Positions 36,140 to 46,291 are shown, counted from the stretch's first letter. The stretch is DNA of 64,000 nt from Polynucleobacter sp. UB-Piko-W3 (GCF_018881635.1 NZ_JACVPY010000002.1:277374-341373); one strand, 5' to 3'. The notes: generated by a model not told the origin, from the letters alone. Numbers and translations: made by a program.

Positions 36140-36220
36140 GATGGAAATCAAGCAGATGTGGAAAAACAGAATTTGGGAGATTTACTTAAAAGATGGGGGG
36201 AGGTAATTGCTGAAAATGAA
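36140..36220 (-). promoter_or_regulatory. C-rich, G-poor leader of rho (candidate autoregulatory rut region)
   Basis: Read on the minus strand, this part of the untranslated leader is rich in C and T and poor in G (for example TTACCTCCCCCCATC), as expected for a Rho-loading site. A possible promoter, TTGCCT (36288-36293) and TAATAT (36266-36271) with 16-base spacing, would give a leader of about 185 nt. Rho autoregulation by attenuation in the leader is known in E. coli; here it is inferred from composition. Confidence 0.45.
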
Positions 36221-36308
36221 CGCTTTGCTTTGTAAGTGCGAGGCGCTGAACTACTGTTAAACGCAATATTACACTAAAAAATGGGGCAGGCAAGTGCAAT
36301 TAGCAGGT

Positions 36309-36340
36309 AAAAACCACAGGCTCAGCTAGTGAACCCGTGG
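36309..36340 (-). terminator. Terminator of trxA
   Basis: On the minus strand an eleven-pair stem (CCACGGGTTCA / TGAGCCTGTGG, two wobble pairs) with a CTAGC loop is followed by five T. It begins 12 bases after the trxA stop and separates trxA from rho. Confidence 0.85.
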
Positions 36341-36351
36341 TGTGGGACTAT

Positions 36352-36678
36352 TTACAGATGACTATCAATAAAGGTAGACAACTGGGATTTGGCCAAAGCG
36401 CCTACTTTTTGAGCAGCTACGGTGCCATTTTTGAATAGGATCAAGGTCGGAATGCCGCGAATGTTGAACTGTGCTGGAACACCTTGGTTCTCATCCACAT
36501 TCATTTTTGCGATTTGCAACTTGTCACCATACTCACCAGAAAGCTCTTCTAGGATTGGACCAATCATTTTGCAAGGACCGCACCATTCAGCCCAAAAGTC
36601 GAGGAGAACAGGTTTATCAGACTTCAGGACGTCTTGTTCGAAAGAGGCGTCAGTTACGTATTTAATACCGGCACTCAT
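36352..36678 (-). CDS. trxA: Thioredoxin
   Basis: The 108-residue protein has the active site WCGPC (32-36), cis-Pro in RGIPTLILF and a buried Asp in LLDFWA. It is a general cytoplasmic disulfide reductase. The trxA-rho order is conserved in many proteobacteria. It is divergent from the addB-like gene. Confidence 0.97.
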   Translation of the reverse strand: MSAGIKYVTDASFEQDVLKSDKPVLLDFWAEWCGPCKMIGPILEELSGEYGDKLQIAKMNVDENQGVPAQFNIRGIPTLILFKNGTVAAQKVGALAKSQLSTFIDSHL

Positions 36679-36810
36679 GAAAATTCCTTATTTAGACTTA
36701 TTTAGTGAGTTATTTAATTGTGGCGTTACAAAGCTTATATTAGCAATAAGCCAAACATTCTGCCGAATTTTCCAAATAAGCCCTAAAACACCAATCCAAC
36801 AGCCCCTGTA

Positions 36811-39800
36811 ATGCTTCACCCATTTCCGACCATTTCAAAGCAAAAGCAGCCACAGGCTTGGGCAATTACCCCCAATAGCCAGGCGCTGACAGAATTGGCC
36901 AAAGGTATTTGGGATTGTGCGAAACAAACCCAAAAACGTCCCTTAGTAGTCCTTAGCACTGCCGGACCACTGATTGGGGTGCGGGCAGCCTTAGAGCAAA
37001 ACCGACCAAAGGATCTGCCAAGTAACATCGCCTTCTTGCCGCAAGTCATTAGTTTTGCTGATTGGTTAGAGGCGGCGCCAGGCGCATGGAAGTTTCCAAA
37101 AAAGCAAACGGATTTAGAGAGATGGTTATCAGTCTTTGTGAATTTGCGTAAACACAAAGTATTGCAAAGCTGGTTTAAGGCAGAGAGTGAAGCGGGTGCG
37201 TGGGGATTAGCACAAGCTGTCATTGATGCCTGCGATTCATTATCAGAAGTGGTGGTTCCGCAATTACAAGGCGAGTTAAATGACTTGCTACAAACCCATA
37301 CACTCGATACCGAAGCCTGGCTAAAAAAAGTAGCGCTGGTTTTAGATCAAGCCATTGCCAAAGCCTATGTAGGGCTCTCACGCAATGTGGTCGATGAAGA
37401 GTCTGCAGTTCTCTTAACTTTCTGGCGTTACTTAACAAACATTGGGGATCCAGTCATTCGCAAACATTTAGCGATGGCTGCCCAGATGCAATTAGCAAAA
37501 ACCAATGCAGAAAAAGACTCCACTACAGTACGTCCACTCATCTGGGTACAGACTGCTGATCCAAAGCCGATTGATCAAGAGTTAATCGATGGATATCTCA
37601 ATGATTATGCTCAATTTGCATGCGTAGTCCGTGTAGATCTCAACTGGCAATCGGTTGCCTTATGGCCTGAGGCGCTTTGTGGGCTGGATGCAGAAGGACA
37701 TATTGTAGTTGTGAGCCCCCAAGAAGACGCTCAAATTAAGAGCAACATTCAAGTTCATCAGCAGGATGACTGGCGCTTACTGGCAGCAAGACGTTTTGAA
37801 GAATTAGCCTGGACTGCAACTAAATCGATTGAGTCTCATTTGATTGCTGGTAAGAAAAATATTGCGCTAGTTGCGCAAGATCGATTAGCAGCACGCAGAG
37901 CACGTGCATTACTCAGTCGTTTAGGCGGCGCATTACGGATTCGTGATGAAACTGGCTGGAAATTATCGACCACTAGAACTGCCGCAGCATTAGATAGCTG
38001 GCTAGAAATCATGCGTGCTCCTAAAGAGGGGCCCAGCGCAAGTGCTTTACTCGAGTTTTTGCAAAACCCCTATTTCGATCTTTCTCATAGTCTCAATACA
38101 TCACCCGAAGCGTGTAATGGCCTTACTGCTCAGCTTGAAGATATTTTGATTGCCAGTCAGGCGAAGTCTGGTTGGGAAACTTTTATGATGGCAATAGAGC
38201 GAGCCAATAGTTACGCTGCCAGCAATGGCGATTCACCCAACACGCACTTAATCGATCTCATCAAGTTTGTCAGACATCTACATACTGGCTGGCAACAGTC
38301 AATGGTCGATTGCTCTAGCGCCTATGCGCTCTTACAAAAAAATCTTCAAGAAACTGGTATGGCACAGCGCCTTGAAAAAGATGCCGCAGGTAAGCAGCTC
38401 CTCAATGTATTAAAGGGATTTGATTTCAGTAGCGGTATCTATAAAGACGTCAAGATGCGTTTACCAGAATGGTTAAGCCTTCTTAAGACAGTGATTGAAG
38501 AAGCTTCTTATGAAGAGGCTGGTCAAGAGGCGCAAGCAACCCTCAGTATTTTGCCGCTGAGCTCAACGCGACTTCGTCAATTTGATGCGGTAGTTGTAGT
38601 GGGGTGTGATGAGCAGCAATTACCCGCATTTTCTGAGCCGCCCTTATTTTTCTCAGACACACTCAATCGATACTTGAAGTCATCTACGATTGCAGCGCAG
38701 TACATCCAGCAAGCAAGAGACCTTTCTCAGTTGTTAGTGTCATGTAAAAACGTCGATTTGCTTTGGCAGAGCAAAAGTAAAAGCGGAGAACCGCTGAGGC
38801 CATCGGCTTGGATTGCGCGTTTACAGACTCAATTAAAAGACTGGCGAGTAGTTGATGCGAAGCCAGATACGTATGAAGGTCAATCTCAGCCTATTACGAT
38901 GTCGGTCAGCACGCCTAGTCAGAATTTGGCTATTCCAGTCACTGTTTCGCCCAGCGCCTATAAGGCTTTACGTGATTGTCCTTATCGCTATTACGTCAGT
39001 AACTTATTGGGCCTGCGTAAGGCAAAAGAATTTGAAGAGGGCTTTGATGCTTCTTTAGCAGGGCAGACATTACATGCACTGCTCAAGACCTTTTTCCAAG
39101 CACTCAAGACTGAACAAGAGAAGTCACATTCACCAACACATCAAGGTAGCGAGGCGCGACGTCAGTGGATGGTCGATCATCTCATGAAGTATTCAGAAAA
39201 AGAGTTTGAGCGCCTCATTGCTGGAGATGCCCGAGTATTAGGAGCCTTGAGAGATTGGCAAAAACAAATCCCTAGCTTTGTTGATTGGCAGCTCAAAAGA
39301 GAAAGTGATGGTTGGCACTATCACGATGCTGAGCTACCCATTGGCTTTACATTAAGCTTGAGCGACCCTGATGGTATCCAAAGAGATATCCGTATTGCAG
39401 GGCGCGCTGATCGATTTGATATTCATGAGTCTGATGGTACTGCGGCGGCAGTGATTGACTATAAAAATCAGAAGATGAAAAAGATTGTCGATCGCGCAGA
39501 GAATATCTTGGATGATCCACAGCTTTTAATCTATGCTCGCGCTGCCAATGAGAATGCCATTGCAGCCCATCTGCCAGGACGGACAGTAGGAGAGGCGCAG
39601 TGGGTCTCACTCAAAGCAGAGCTTGATAAAGGCGAGGATAAGAATATTCGGGCGCATACGGTAGAAGATATGCCAGATGTGATGACTCAGTTTTCTGAGC
39701 AGATCGAGAAAGATCTCAATAGTTTGTGGGCGCGCAAGCCCATGCAAGCATTTGCTCCTGATAGCGTATGTCAATACTGCGAAGCCAGAGGCGTCTGCAG

Positions 39801-39816
39801 AAAGGGGATGTGGTGA
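36811..39816 (+). CDS. AddB-like inactive-helicase/nuclease subunit with Fe-S staple
   Basis: The 1001-residue protein is a probable partner of the helicase-nuclease encoded next. No Walker A loop is visible. The C-terminal PD-(D/E)xK nuclease shows GRADRFD (864-870) and the catalytic DYK (883-885). Cys723 (in CPYRY) together with Cys987, Cys990 and Cys996 (CQYCEARGVC) matches the 4Fe-4S staple of AddB. It fits the betaproteobacterial 'probable DNA repair' family that replaces RecC. Its role would be double-strand-break resection for RecA loading. The stop overlaps the GTG start of the next gene. Confidence 0.87.
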   Translation: MLHPFPTISKQKQPQAWAITPNSQALTELAKGIWDCAKQTQKRPLVVLSTAGPLIGVRAALEQNRPKDLPSNIAFLPQVISFADWLEAAPGAWKFPKKQTDLERWLSVFVNLRKHKVLQSWFKAESEAGAWGLAQAVIDACDSLSEVVVPQLQGELNDLLQTHTLDTEAWLKKVALVLDQAIAKAYVGLSRNVVDEESAVLLTFWRYLTNIGDPVIRKHLAMAAQMQLAKTNAEKDSTTVRPLIWVQTADPKPIDQELIDGYLNDYAQFACVVRVDLNWQSVALWPEALCGLDAEGHIVVVSPQEDAQIKSNIQVHQQDDWRLLAARRFEELAWTATKSIESHLIAGKKNIALVAQDRLAARRARALLSRLGGALRIRDETGWKLSTTRTAAALDSWLEIMRAPKEGPSASALLEFLQNPYFDLSHSLNTSPEACNGLTAQLEDILIASQAKSGWETFMMAIERANSYAASNGDSPNTHLIDLIKFVRHLHTGWQQSMVDCSSAYALLQKNLQETGMAQRLEKDAAGKQLLNVLKGFDFSSGIYKDVKMRLPEWLSLLKTVIEEASYEEAGQEAQATLSILPLSSTRLRQFDAVVVVGCDEQQLPAFSEPPLFFSDTLNRYLKSSTIAAQYIQQARDLSQLLVSCKNVDLLWQSKSKSGEPLRPSAWIARLQTQLKDWRVVDAKPDTYEGQSQPITMSVSTPSQNLAIPVTVSPSAYKALRDCPYRYYVSNLLGLRKAKEFEEGFDASLAGQTLHALLKTFFQALKTEQEKSHSPTHQGSEARRQWMVDHLMKYSEKEFERLIAGDARVLGALRDWQKQIPSFVDWQLKRESDGWHYHDAELPIGFTLSLSDPDGIQRDIRIAGRADRFDIHESDGTAAAVIDYKNQKMKKIVDRAENILDDPQLLIYARAANENAIAAHLPGRTVGEAQWVSLKAELDKGEDKNIRAHTVEDMPDVMTQFSEQIEKDLNSLWARKPMQAFAPDSVCQYCEARGVCRKGMW

Positions 39817-42800
39817 GCGAAGAGTTCGATTACCCCTTAGCCTGCAATCCCGAAAGATCGGTCATTGTTTCTGCTTGTGCAGGCAGTGGCAAAACTTGGT
39901 TACTAGTAGCTCGCATGATCAGGCTACTGTTGGCTGGTGCAAAGCCGCAAGAAATCTTGGCACTCACTTTTACACGTAAAGCCGCACAAGAAATGCGTGA
40001 TCGTCTGTATGGTTTGCTAGAAGAATTTTCTGTCGCTGATGATGAGAAGCTCATACATGACTTATATATCAGAGGCCTGACAAAAGAAGAGGCCAAAAAC
40101 TTGCTACCTCAAGCTCGGGCTCTGTATATCAAAGTCTTATCAAGTCCACAGGCCATCGTGATTGACACCTTCCATGGTTGGTTTGGACGCTTATTAGGTG
40201 CAGCGCCTGTATCAGCAGAAGTTCAGCCTGGCTTTAATCTGAGAGAAGACGCCAAGCGTCTACAAGAAGAGTGTATGCAAGACTGGTGGGGCGATCTACC
40301 TGACAATCTTAAAAAACACTATGACGTACTCCTAGCTGAATTTGGTGCAAGCGAAACCCAAAAGTTCTTGATGGGTAATTACAGCCTTTTTAAGCAAAGA
40401 GGTGCATGGACATTTTTCCAAGAGGCTTGTGCCTCTAAAAACATTAAAGCAATTGATTATTTAGATCAGGTCTTACCATACTTAAACCAGCAAAACCCAC
40501 TACAAATCTTTTGGGAATGCCCCGAAACTAAAGAAAATCTAGAAGTACTCTACAAGTGCTTTAGTAATGGCACACCAACCCAAATAAGTAAAGCTCCTTA
40601 TCTTGAAGAAGTGATGGCGCATCATGCTGCCGGTAGATCTGTGATGGATATTGCCGATCAGTTTGAAACTTATTTTTTGACACAAAACCGCACACCATTA
40701 GCAGATATCGAAAAAACTTCTGCTCCAATACTCAAGTACCTTAGTAAAACGGGCGGAGATCCCGCACAAATTACGATCATTCGTAATGATTGGGTGCTGG
40801 CCTATGAAGCGCTATTTGCTTGGCAAAGCGAGCATCTAATGCATGAACTCAATGCAGCTTGGTTTGCTATGAGCGAAGCAATGCTCAGCCATATGGAAAA
40901 AGCCAAAGAGGCTATGCGAGTACGCGACTTTGATGATCTAGAAATTGGCGTGAGTCAATTAATGACGAATTCTGCTAATGCTTCGTATTTGCAGGCCCGC
41001 TTAGATGCGAAGTACAAACATATTCTGATTGATGAGTTTCAAGATACCAATCCATTGCAATGGCAAATATTGCGTTCTTGGTTAGACGGCTATGGCGATG
41101 ATGGTTCTATGCCAAGCGTCTTTATTGTGGGGGATCCCAAACAATCTATTTATCGTTTCCGCCGCGCCGATCCAAGACTGTTTGATAGCGCTCGAGATTT
41201 TCTGGTGAATAAGTTAAATGCCAAGCCTTTATCGCAAAATAAGACTCGCAGAAATGCACCTGCCATTAATGATGCAGTCAATGATGTGTTCTTAGCGGGC
41301 GCCTTGCCCGAGAGTTATCAATACACTAGGCAGACAACTGCCTGGAAGCCTTTGCTAGATGGCCTTCCAGTAGAAGACTATGCAGCAAAAGGTGTAGCGC
41401 AATTACTACCACTCATCGAGCGGGTGGAGAAGGTGCAGCCAGAAAGATCTGGTACGGCTTTTGATAATGCTATTAAAGATGCCAGCCAAACAATTGATGT
41501 GCAACAGCGCTATGAAGAGGGTAAGCAAGTTAGTCGCTTGATTCATCAAGTGATTGCGACGCATCAAGTAATGGATAAAAAGGATGGTAAGGAGTATTGG
41601 CGTGCTGCAAGAGCGAGTGACTTCATCTTATTAGTTAAGCGTCGTAAATATTTGCCGCAATTTGAGAGGGCTTTGCGAGAAGCAGGTCTAGCTTATGACA
41701 GCTCACGTTTAGGAGGCCTCTTAAATACTCTAGAGATTGATGACTTGATTGCCTTGCTGACAGTCTTGGTTTCTCCAAGACATGATTTACCCTTGGCTCA
41801 GGTGCTACGCAGTCCGATCTTTGGCTTTACTGAAGCGCAGATGCAAGTACTTAGTATGAGTACTGGTGGTAATGAGGGCTATCGCTCTTGGTGGGATGCC
41901 TTGCAAGCGAGTCAAGACAGCGAGATTCAGAGGACAGCAAGGTATTTAGAGCATTGGCGTACTTTAGGTGAGGCATTGCCAGTTCATGACCTACTCGATT
42001 TGATTTATCACGAGAGTAATTTGCGAGTGAGCTATGCCATTGCTGCTCAAAATCTGGCACGTGCGCAAGTCTTAGCAAATTTAGACGCCTTTTTAGAGCT
42101 CGCCTTAAATCAAGATGGCGGACGCTATCCAAGCCTGAGTCGTTTTATTGATGATATGAATGCGATGCGTCGTGGCGATGATGATGAGACGCCCGATGAG
42201 GGAGATGTAGAGGCGGAAGCTGATACCAATGAAGATATTGGTGAGGTAGATGAGCAAAGCGAGATGTCAGAAGAAGATCGGCATCAGCGTGTGCGCTTAA
42301 TGACGATTCATGGGGCTAAAGGATTGGAGTCACCGTTTGTCATCATGCTCGATACCAATCACACTGAGTGGAGAGCGCCACATCGAGGCGTTCTGCTCGA
42401 TTGGTCTCCAGAGCATGCTAGCCCAAGTCATCTCTCTCTGTATACCTCTAAGACATTGACTGGTGAGCGCAGTGATATTTTCAAAAAAGAGAATGAAGTG
42501 AGTCAGAATGAAAATTGGAACTTACTATACGTTGCAATGACCAGGGCCAAGCAGGGCTTATGGCTTAGCGGCGTTCAAAGTAGAACTAAAACGGGTATTA
42601 ATGAGCGTTCCTGGTATGGCAGAGCCCTCACTGCAGGAATGCCAATTTTAGATATCGTTGATCTTAAAGAAGTTCTCCAGACTCAGAATGAGTTCAAGGT
42701 AGAGTTAGGTAGCATGCCATTTAAGATCGATCACTTTGAGATCGCATGGGATCAAGCCAAGAAAGAGTATCAAGACTCAATTTTAAAGATTGAGAGTGGA

Positions 42801-43325
42801 GCGCTAGCGAAGGAGCTGGAAGTAAAGTCTTTAGAGCAGGCAAAAGAAGAACCCGATCCAGAAATTCTGGAAGAGGGTACGAACTTTCATAGGCTGCTTG
42901 AGTTCTTGACCGCTGACTCAAACAACCCAGCCAAACCGCCTATGCCAAGTGAGCAAGAGATAATGAATTGGCTAGGCGTAGATCAAGAGCATGCCCAAAA
43001 GTTAATGACTCGAACCAACACGGTATTAGAAGCGCCGGAATTGAAGAGCTATCTCACTTCAGGGCAGTGGATTGCCGCTTGGAATGAGCTTGACATTGCG
43101 AGCGAAGAGGGTAAGAGTTACCGCATGGACCGCTTGGTCGAGTTAGATGACCACTTAGCGATTATTGATTACAAGCTCACGATTCCAGAGCCTAATAGCG
43201 AGAAATATGAAAAGTATCGCAAGCAGTTACAGGGCTATCAGACTGAGCTCACACGCATCAGAAAAGATAAACCTAATAAGGCTTACTTAATTTCTTCTAA
43301 AGGTGAGATGGTAGAAGTGAAGTAG
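39813..43325 (+). CDS. AddA-like UvrD-family helicase/nuclease
   Basis: The 1170-residue protein is an SF1 helicase: Walker A ACAGSGKT (21-28), TFTRKAAQEM, Walker B DEFQDT (407-412), DPKQSIYRFRRAD, MTIHGAKGLE and VAMTRAKQ. A C-terminal RecB-type nuclease follows with MDR (Asp1106) and DYK (Asp1119, Lys1121). An acidic linker sits near 790-830. The start is GTG 39813, preceded by AGGGG and overlapping the addB-like stop (GTGA); an in-frame start 15 codons upstream is inside that gene. Both subunits keep nuclease residues, as in AddAB. Confidence 0.9.
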   Translation: MSEEFDYPLACNPERSVIVSACAGSGKTWLLVARMIRLLLAGAKPQEILALTFTRKAAQEMRDRLYGLLEEFSVADDEKLIHDLYIRGLTKEEAKNLLPQARALYIKVLSSPQAIVIDTFHGWFGRLLGAAPVSAEVQPGFNLREDAKRLQEECMQDWWGDLPDNLKKHYDVLLAEFGASETQKFLMGNYSLFKQRGAWTFFQEACASKNIKAIDYLDQVLPYLNQQNPLQIFWECPETKENLEVLYKCFSNGTPTQISKAPYLEEVMAHHAAGRSVMDIADQFETYFLTQNRTPLADIEKTSAPILKYLSKTGGDPAQITIIRNDWVLAYEALFAWQSEHLMHELNAAWFAMSEAMLSHMEKAKEAMRVRDFDDLEIGVSQLMTNSANASYLQARLDAKYKHILIDEFQDTNPLQWQILRSWLDGYGDDGSMPSVFIVGDPKQSIYRFRRADPRLFDSARDFLVNKLNAKPLSQNKTRRNAPAINDAVNDVFLAGALPESYQYTRQTTAWKPLLDGLPVEDYAAKGVAQLLPLIERVEKVQPERSGTAFDNAIKDASQTIDVQQRYEEGKQVSRLIHQVIATHQVMDKKDGKEYWRAARASDFILLVKRRKYLPQFERALREAGLAYDSSRLGGLLNTLEIDDLIALLTVLVSPRHDLPLAQVLRSPIFGFTEAQMQVLSMSTGGNEGYRSWWDALQASQDSEIQRTARYLEHWRTLGEALPVHDLLDLIYHESNLRVSYAIAAQNLARAQVLANLDAFLELALNQDGGRYPSLSRFIDDMNAMRRGDDDETPDEGDVEAEADTNEDIGEVDEQSEMSEEDRHQRVRLMTIHGAKGLESPFVIMLDTNHTEWRAPHRGVLLDWSPEHASPSHLSLYTSKTLTGERSDIFKKENEVSQNENWNLLYVAMTRAKQGLWLSGVQSRTKTGINERSWYGRALTAGMPILDIVDLKEVLQTQNEFKVELGSMPFKIDHFEIAWDQAKKEYQDSILKIESGALAKELEVKSLEQAKEEPDPEILEEGTNFHRLLEFLTADSNNPAKPPMPSEQEIMNWLGVDQEHAQKLMTRTNTVLEAPELKSYLTSGQWIAAWNELDIASEEGKSYRMDRLVELDDHLAIIDYKLTIPEPNSEKYEKYRKQLQGYQTELTRIRKDKPNKAYLISSKGEMVEVK

Positions 43326-43470
43326 GGCGTTAAGCGGCGGCCTTGAACTTGTTAGTAATCAGGGCGCCCTTGTTCAGCTTCTTTATCAATTCTCAGGGTA
43401 ACTTGCTCTTTAGTTCCGCTGCCTATAGACCTCCCCCACCAACCCATTTTGAACATAGTAGGGTCGGATA

Positions 43471-43487
43471 TGCACAAAAAATGTGCA
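43471..43487. repeat. Perfect 6-5-6 inverted repeat in an intergenic gap
   Basis: TGCACA / TGTGCA flank five A. The 282-base gap 43326-43607 otherwise holds A/T-rich sequence and no convincing gene. The repeat could be an operator or a small hairpin ahead of the gene at 43608. Confidence 0.4.
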
Positions 43488-43607
43488 AAATTTCATAAAG
43501 GCTACATCTTTTTTTGGTAGTCTATTAATAATAAAAATCTTAGGTAAGGTTTTTTATCCTTGGCGTTGCAAGGGTTAGCTCATCAAAAAGAAAAAGGGCG
43601 TTAGGAG

Positions 43608-44144
43608 ATGACTGAGGGAATATTAATTGGAGGCTTGGTAGTGTTAGGCGGCTTAGTTGCTAGCTACATGAAGAAGCACCCTTTTTATCTCCATAAAACT
43701 CAAAAACGTAAAGAGCACTACCAACATAAATTACAAGACGCGCTCGCTCAAACTTACGGCACAACTGACGCCTATTGGTTGTCACGCGCGATTGCCGATA
43801 ATATTTTTGATTTTGGTACGAGAACTTATCATGATTACCATGTTGAGCGTTTCGAGAAAAAAGCAAAATCTGAAAGGCCACATCTCTTCGAGTTAAAAAT
43901 TGAAGAGCCCAGAATTTTATGTGAGCACTTAACAGAGCGTGCTATTGAGTTAAAAGTTCCGCTAAGTGCTTTTACTATGCATATGCGATCTCTCTGGCTA
44001 GAGTACCTGATACCCGTTGGCCGTTTGACGCCAGGAGCGGTTGAGCGTTTGCCTGGCTCAAATCTTTACGTTGCTGAGTTAAAAAACTTACCCGTCTCCC
44101 AAGAAGATATGCAAACCTTCATGCGTAAAACGGGGGAATCTTAA
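43608..44144 (+). CDS. Unrecognised membrane-anchored protein
   Basis: The 178-residue protein has an N-terminal hydrophobic helix (ILIGGLVVLGGLVASY, 4-19) followed by a basic stretch (KKHPFYLHKTQKRKEHY), so the rest is probably cytoplasmic. The remainder is mixed alpha/beta with no motif I recognise. A TTAGGAG site is close to the ATG. It is a stand-alone gene after the addAB-like operon, convergent with a Bug gene 10 bases away. Confidence 0.65.
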   Translation: MTEGILIGGLVVLGGLVASYMKKHPFYLHKTQKRKEHYQHKLQDALAQTYGTTDAYWLSRAIADNIFDFGTRTYHDYHVERFEKKAKSERPHLFELKIEEPRILCEHLTERAIELKVPLSAFTMHMRSLWLEYLIPVGRLTPGAVERLPGSNLYVAELKNLPVSQEDMQTFMRKTGES

Positions 44145-44154
44145 ACACTTAAGC

Positions 44155-45105
44155 TCACTTAATCATTCCTGCATTCTTCGCATCTTCCATCGCTTGCGGA
44201 ATTTTCTCTTTCATGAAGGCCGGCATTTTTGCCAACGGCACATCCACAATCACAAATCCAGTCTCTTCCAGTTTCTTTTTGGTTTCAGGGTCAGCATTGA
44301 GTTTGGCAAAGTAATCAGACAGTTTTTGTTGTAATACCAGTGGAGTCGCTTTAGGTACAGCAACACCACGATAAGCGCCGTCTACCCAGTTCAAGCCAAG
44401 CTCTTTAAAGGTTGGCACATCTGGCAGGGCAGGGTTACGTTTTTCAGTAGCAATGGCCAGTGTACGTACCTTACCTTTTTGCTGAATCGCTAATGGCAGA
44501 TACCCCATTGCGCCATCTACGTGCATCCCAATCAAGGCAGTAATTAAATCGCCGGTACCTTTAAAAGGTACGTAAGTAACTTTGACACCTGCCAATTTAT
44601 TTAAGCGCTCTACCGCCATATGGTTGGCAGAGAACTGTGCCGAGCCCGCTAGGGTCATCTTGCCAGGATCTTTTTTAGCGGCAGCAATAAATTCTTGGTA
44701 GCTCTTGTAAGGGCTATCGGCAGAGACCATCAAAGCATCTGGAGTGAAGTGGTAGTAATAGATCGCATTAATGTCTTCAGTTTTGTACTGAATACCTTCT
44801 TGTAAAGGTTGCAAGATCGTATGCGGAATATTGACACCCACTACGGTAGTGCCGTCAGCAGGATAGGTATTAAGAGCGCTCCATACCAAAGCACCGCCAG
44901 CACCAGCACGATTCATCACCACCATTGGCTGATTAAACTTTCTGGCAGAGATATCGGCTTGGTAACGCGCTACTAAATCAGACTCACCGGCAGCAGGAAA
45001 GGGAATGATGTACTGAATGGTTTTATCTGGGAAGGGCTGAGCATTAGCCCCCGATAGCAAACCAAAAGCAAGCAAGCAAGCACTCAGTAATTTAAATAGC
45101 TTCAT
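44155..45105 (-). CDS. Bug/TctC-family receptor linked to tartrate/malate dehydrogenase
   Basis: The 316-residue receptor has a signal peptide ending GANAQ. The loop reads FPAAGESDLVAR, departing from the usual PPGGxxD, followed by RAGAGGALVWSALNTYPADGTT. The gene starts in an ATGA overlap with the dehydrogenase stop and has GAGGAG seven bases upstream, so it is one operon with it. This points to a hydroxy-dicarboxylate such as tartrate or D-malate as ligand, by context. Confidence 0.9.
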   Translation of the reverse strand: MKLFKLLSACLLAFGLLSGANAQPFPDKTIQYIIPFPAAGESDLVARYQADISARKFNQPMVVMNRAGAGGALVWSALNTYPADGTTVVGVNIPHTILQPLQEGIQYKTEDINAIYYYHFTPDALMVSADSPYKSYQEFIAAAKKDPGKMTLAGSAQFSANHMAVERLNKLAGVKVTYVPFKGTGDLITALIGMHVDGAMGYLPLAIQQKGKVRTLAIATEKRNPALPDVPTFKELGLNWVDGAYRGVAVPKATPLVLQQKLSDYFAKLNADPETKKKLEETGFVIVDVPLAKMPAFMKEKIPQAMEDAKNAGMIK

Positions 45106-46169
45106 TTGGAAATCTCCTCGATAACTGCATTAGTAACATCACTCATCATCGCGCTGCCGCCAAGATCGCGAGTGTGTAGTTTTGGATTGGCCGTCACTTT
45201 TTCAATTGCAGCCATTAATTTAGCGCCTAGGGCTTTTTCACCTAGGAAGTCGAGCATCATCACTGCGGACCAGAAGGTGCCAATGGGATTGGCAAGGCCT
45301 TTGCCCATGATGTCAAATGCAGAACCATGAATGGGTTCAAACATGGATGGATAGCGGCGCTCTGGATCTAGATTAGCGGTTGGTGCAATACCTAAACTAC
45401 CTGCCAGTGCCGCGGCTAAATCACTCAGTACGTCTGCATGCAAGTTGGTAGCCACAATGGTGTCTAAAGACTCGGGGCGATTAACCATACGCGCTGTTGC
45501 GGCATCAACCAATTCTTTATCCCAAGTGACATCCGGAAAATCTTTAGCAACGATGTTGGCGATTTCATCCCACATCACCATGCCATGACGCTGCGCATTG
45601 GATTTTGTGATAACGGTCAGATGCTTGCGGGGGCGTGACTGCGCTAACTTAAAAGCAAAGCGCTGTACACGCTCCACTCCAACGCGCGTCATGATGCTCA
45701 TATCGGAAGCCACTTCAATGGGGTGGCCTTGATGTGCTCTGCCGCCAACACCAGAGTACTCACCTTCGGAGTTCTCACGCACGATCACCCAATCGAGTTG
45801 ACCAGGCTTGCAATTGCGCAATGGTGTTTCAATTCCGGGAAGAATGCGAGTAGGGCGCACGTTTGCATACTGATCAAAGCCTTGGCAGATTTTGAGACGC
45901 AATCCCCACAAAGTAATGTGATCGGGAATTTTTGGGTCACCAGCTGAGCCAAACAAGATGACGTCTTTAGAGCGCAAAGGCTCCAGACCATCGTCGGGCA
46001 TCATGATGCCGTGTTTACGATAGTAATCACCACCCCAATCAAAGTGCTCAAACTCAAAAGCGATTTCAGGATGTTTTTTACTTAAGGCGTTTAGAACCTT
46101 TTCGCACTCAGGAATGACTTCCTTGCCAATTCCGTCACCCGGAATGGACGCTATCTTGTACATCTTCAT
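45102..46169 (-). CDS. Tartrate/D-malate dehydrogenase-type decarboxylating enzyme
   Basis: The 355-residue isocitrate/isopropylmalate-dehydrogenase-family enzyme has SIPGDGIGKEV at the start, PDHITLWGLRLKICQGFDQYANVRPTR, VRENSEGEYSGVGGR and TKSNAQRHGMVMWDE. Overall order matches DmlA/TtuC, which oxidise D-malate or tartrate with NAD and a divalent metal. The ATG is chosen at an AGGAG site; an ATG two codons later is possible, while the longer frame to 46220 lacks a site. It is the first gene of an operon with a Bug receptor. Confidence 0.88.
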   Translation of the reverse strand: MKMYKIASIPGDGIGKEVIPECEKVLNALSKKHPEIAFEFEHFDWGGDYYRKHGIMMPDDGLEPLRSKDVILFGSAGDPKIPDHITLWGLRLKICQGFDQYANVRPTRILPGIETPLRNCKPGQLDWVIVRENSEGEYSGVGGRAHQGHPIEVASDMSIMTRVGVERVQRFAFKLAQSRPRKHLTVITKSNAQRHGMVMWDEIANIVAKDFPDVTWDKELVDAATARMVNRPESLDTIVATNLHADVLSDLAAALAGSLGIAPTANLDPERRYPSMFEPIHGSAFDIMGKGLANPIGTFWSAVMMLDFLGEKALGAKLMAAIEKVTANPKLHTRDLGGSAMMSDVTNAVIEEISK

Positions 46170-46291
46170 GTATCTCCTACTGTTTTTATATGTGACTGCA
46201 TTGGCAGATTTATGACCCATTATGCAATCCCTGACCCCCTAAAGACCTCAAAACAACAAAAATAGCCTCATTTTTACGGTTTTTACATATA

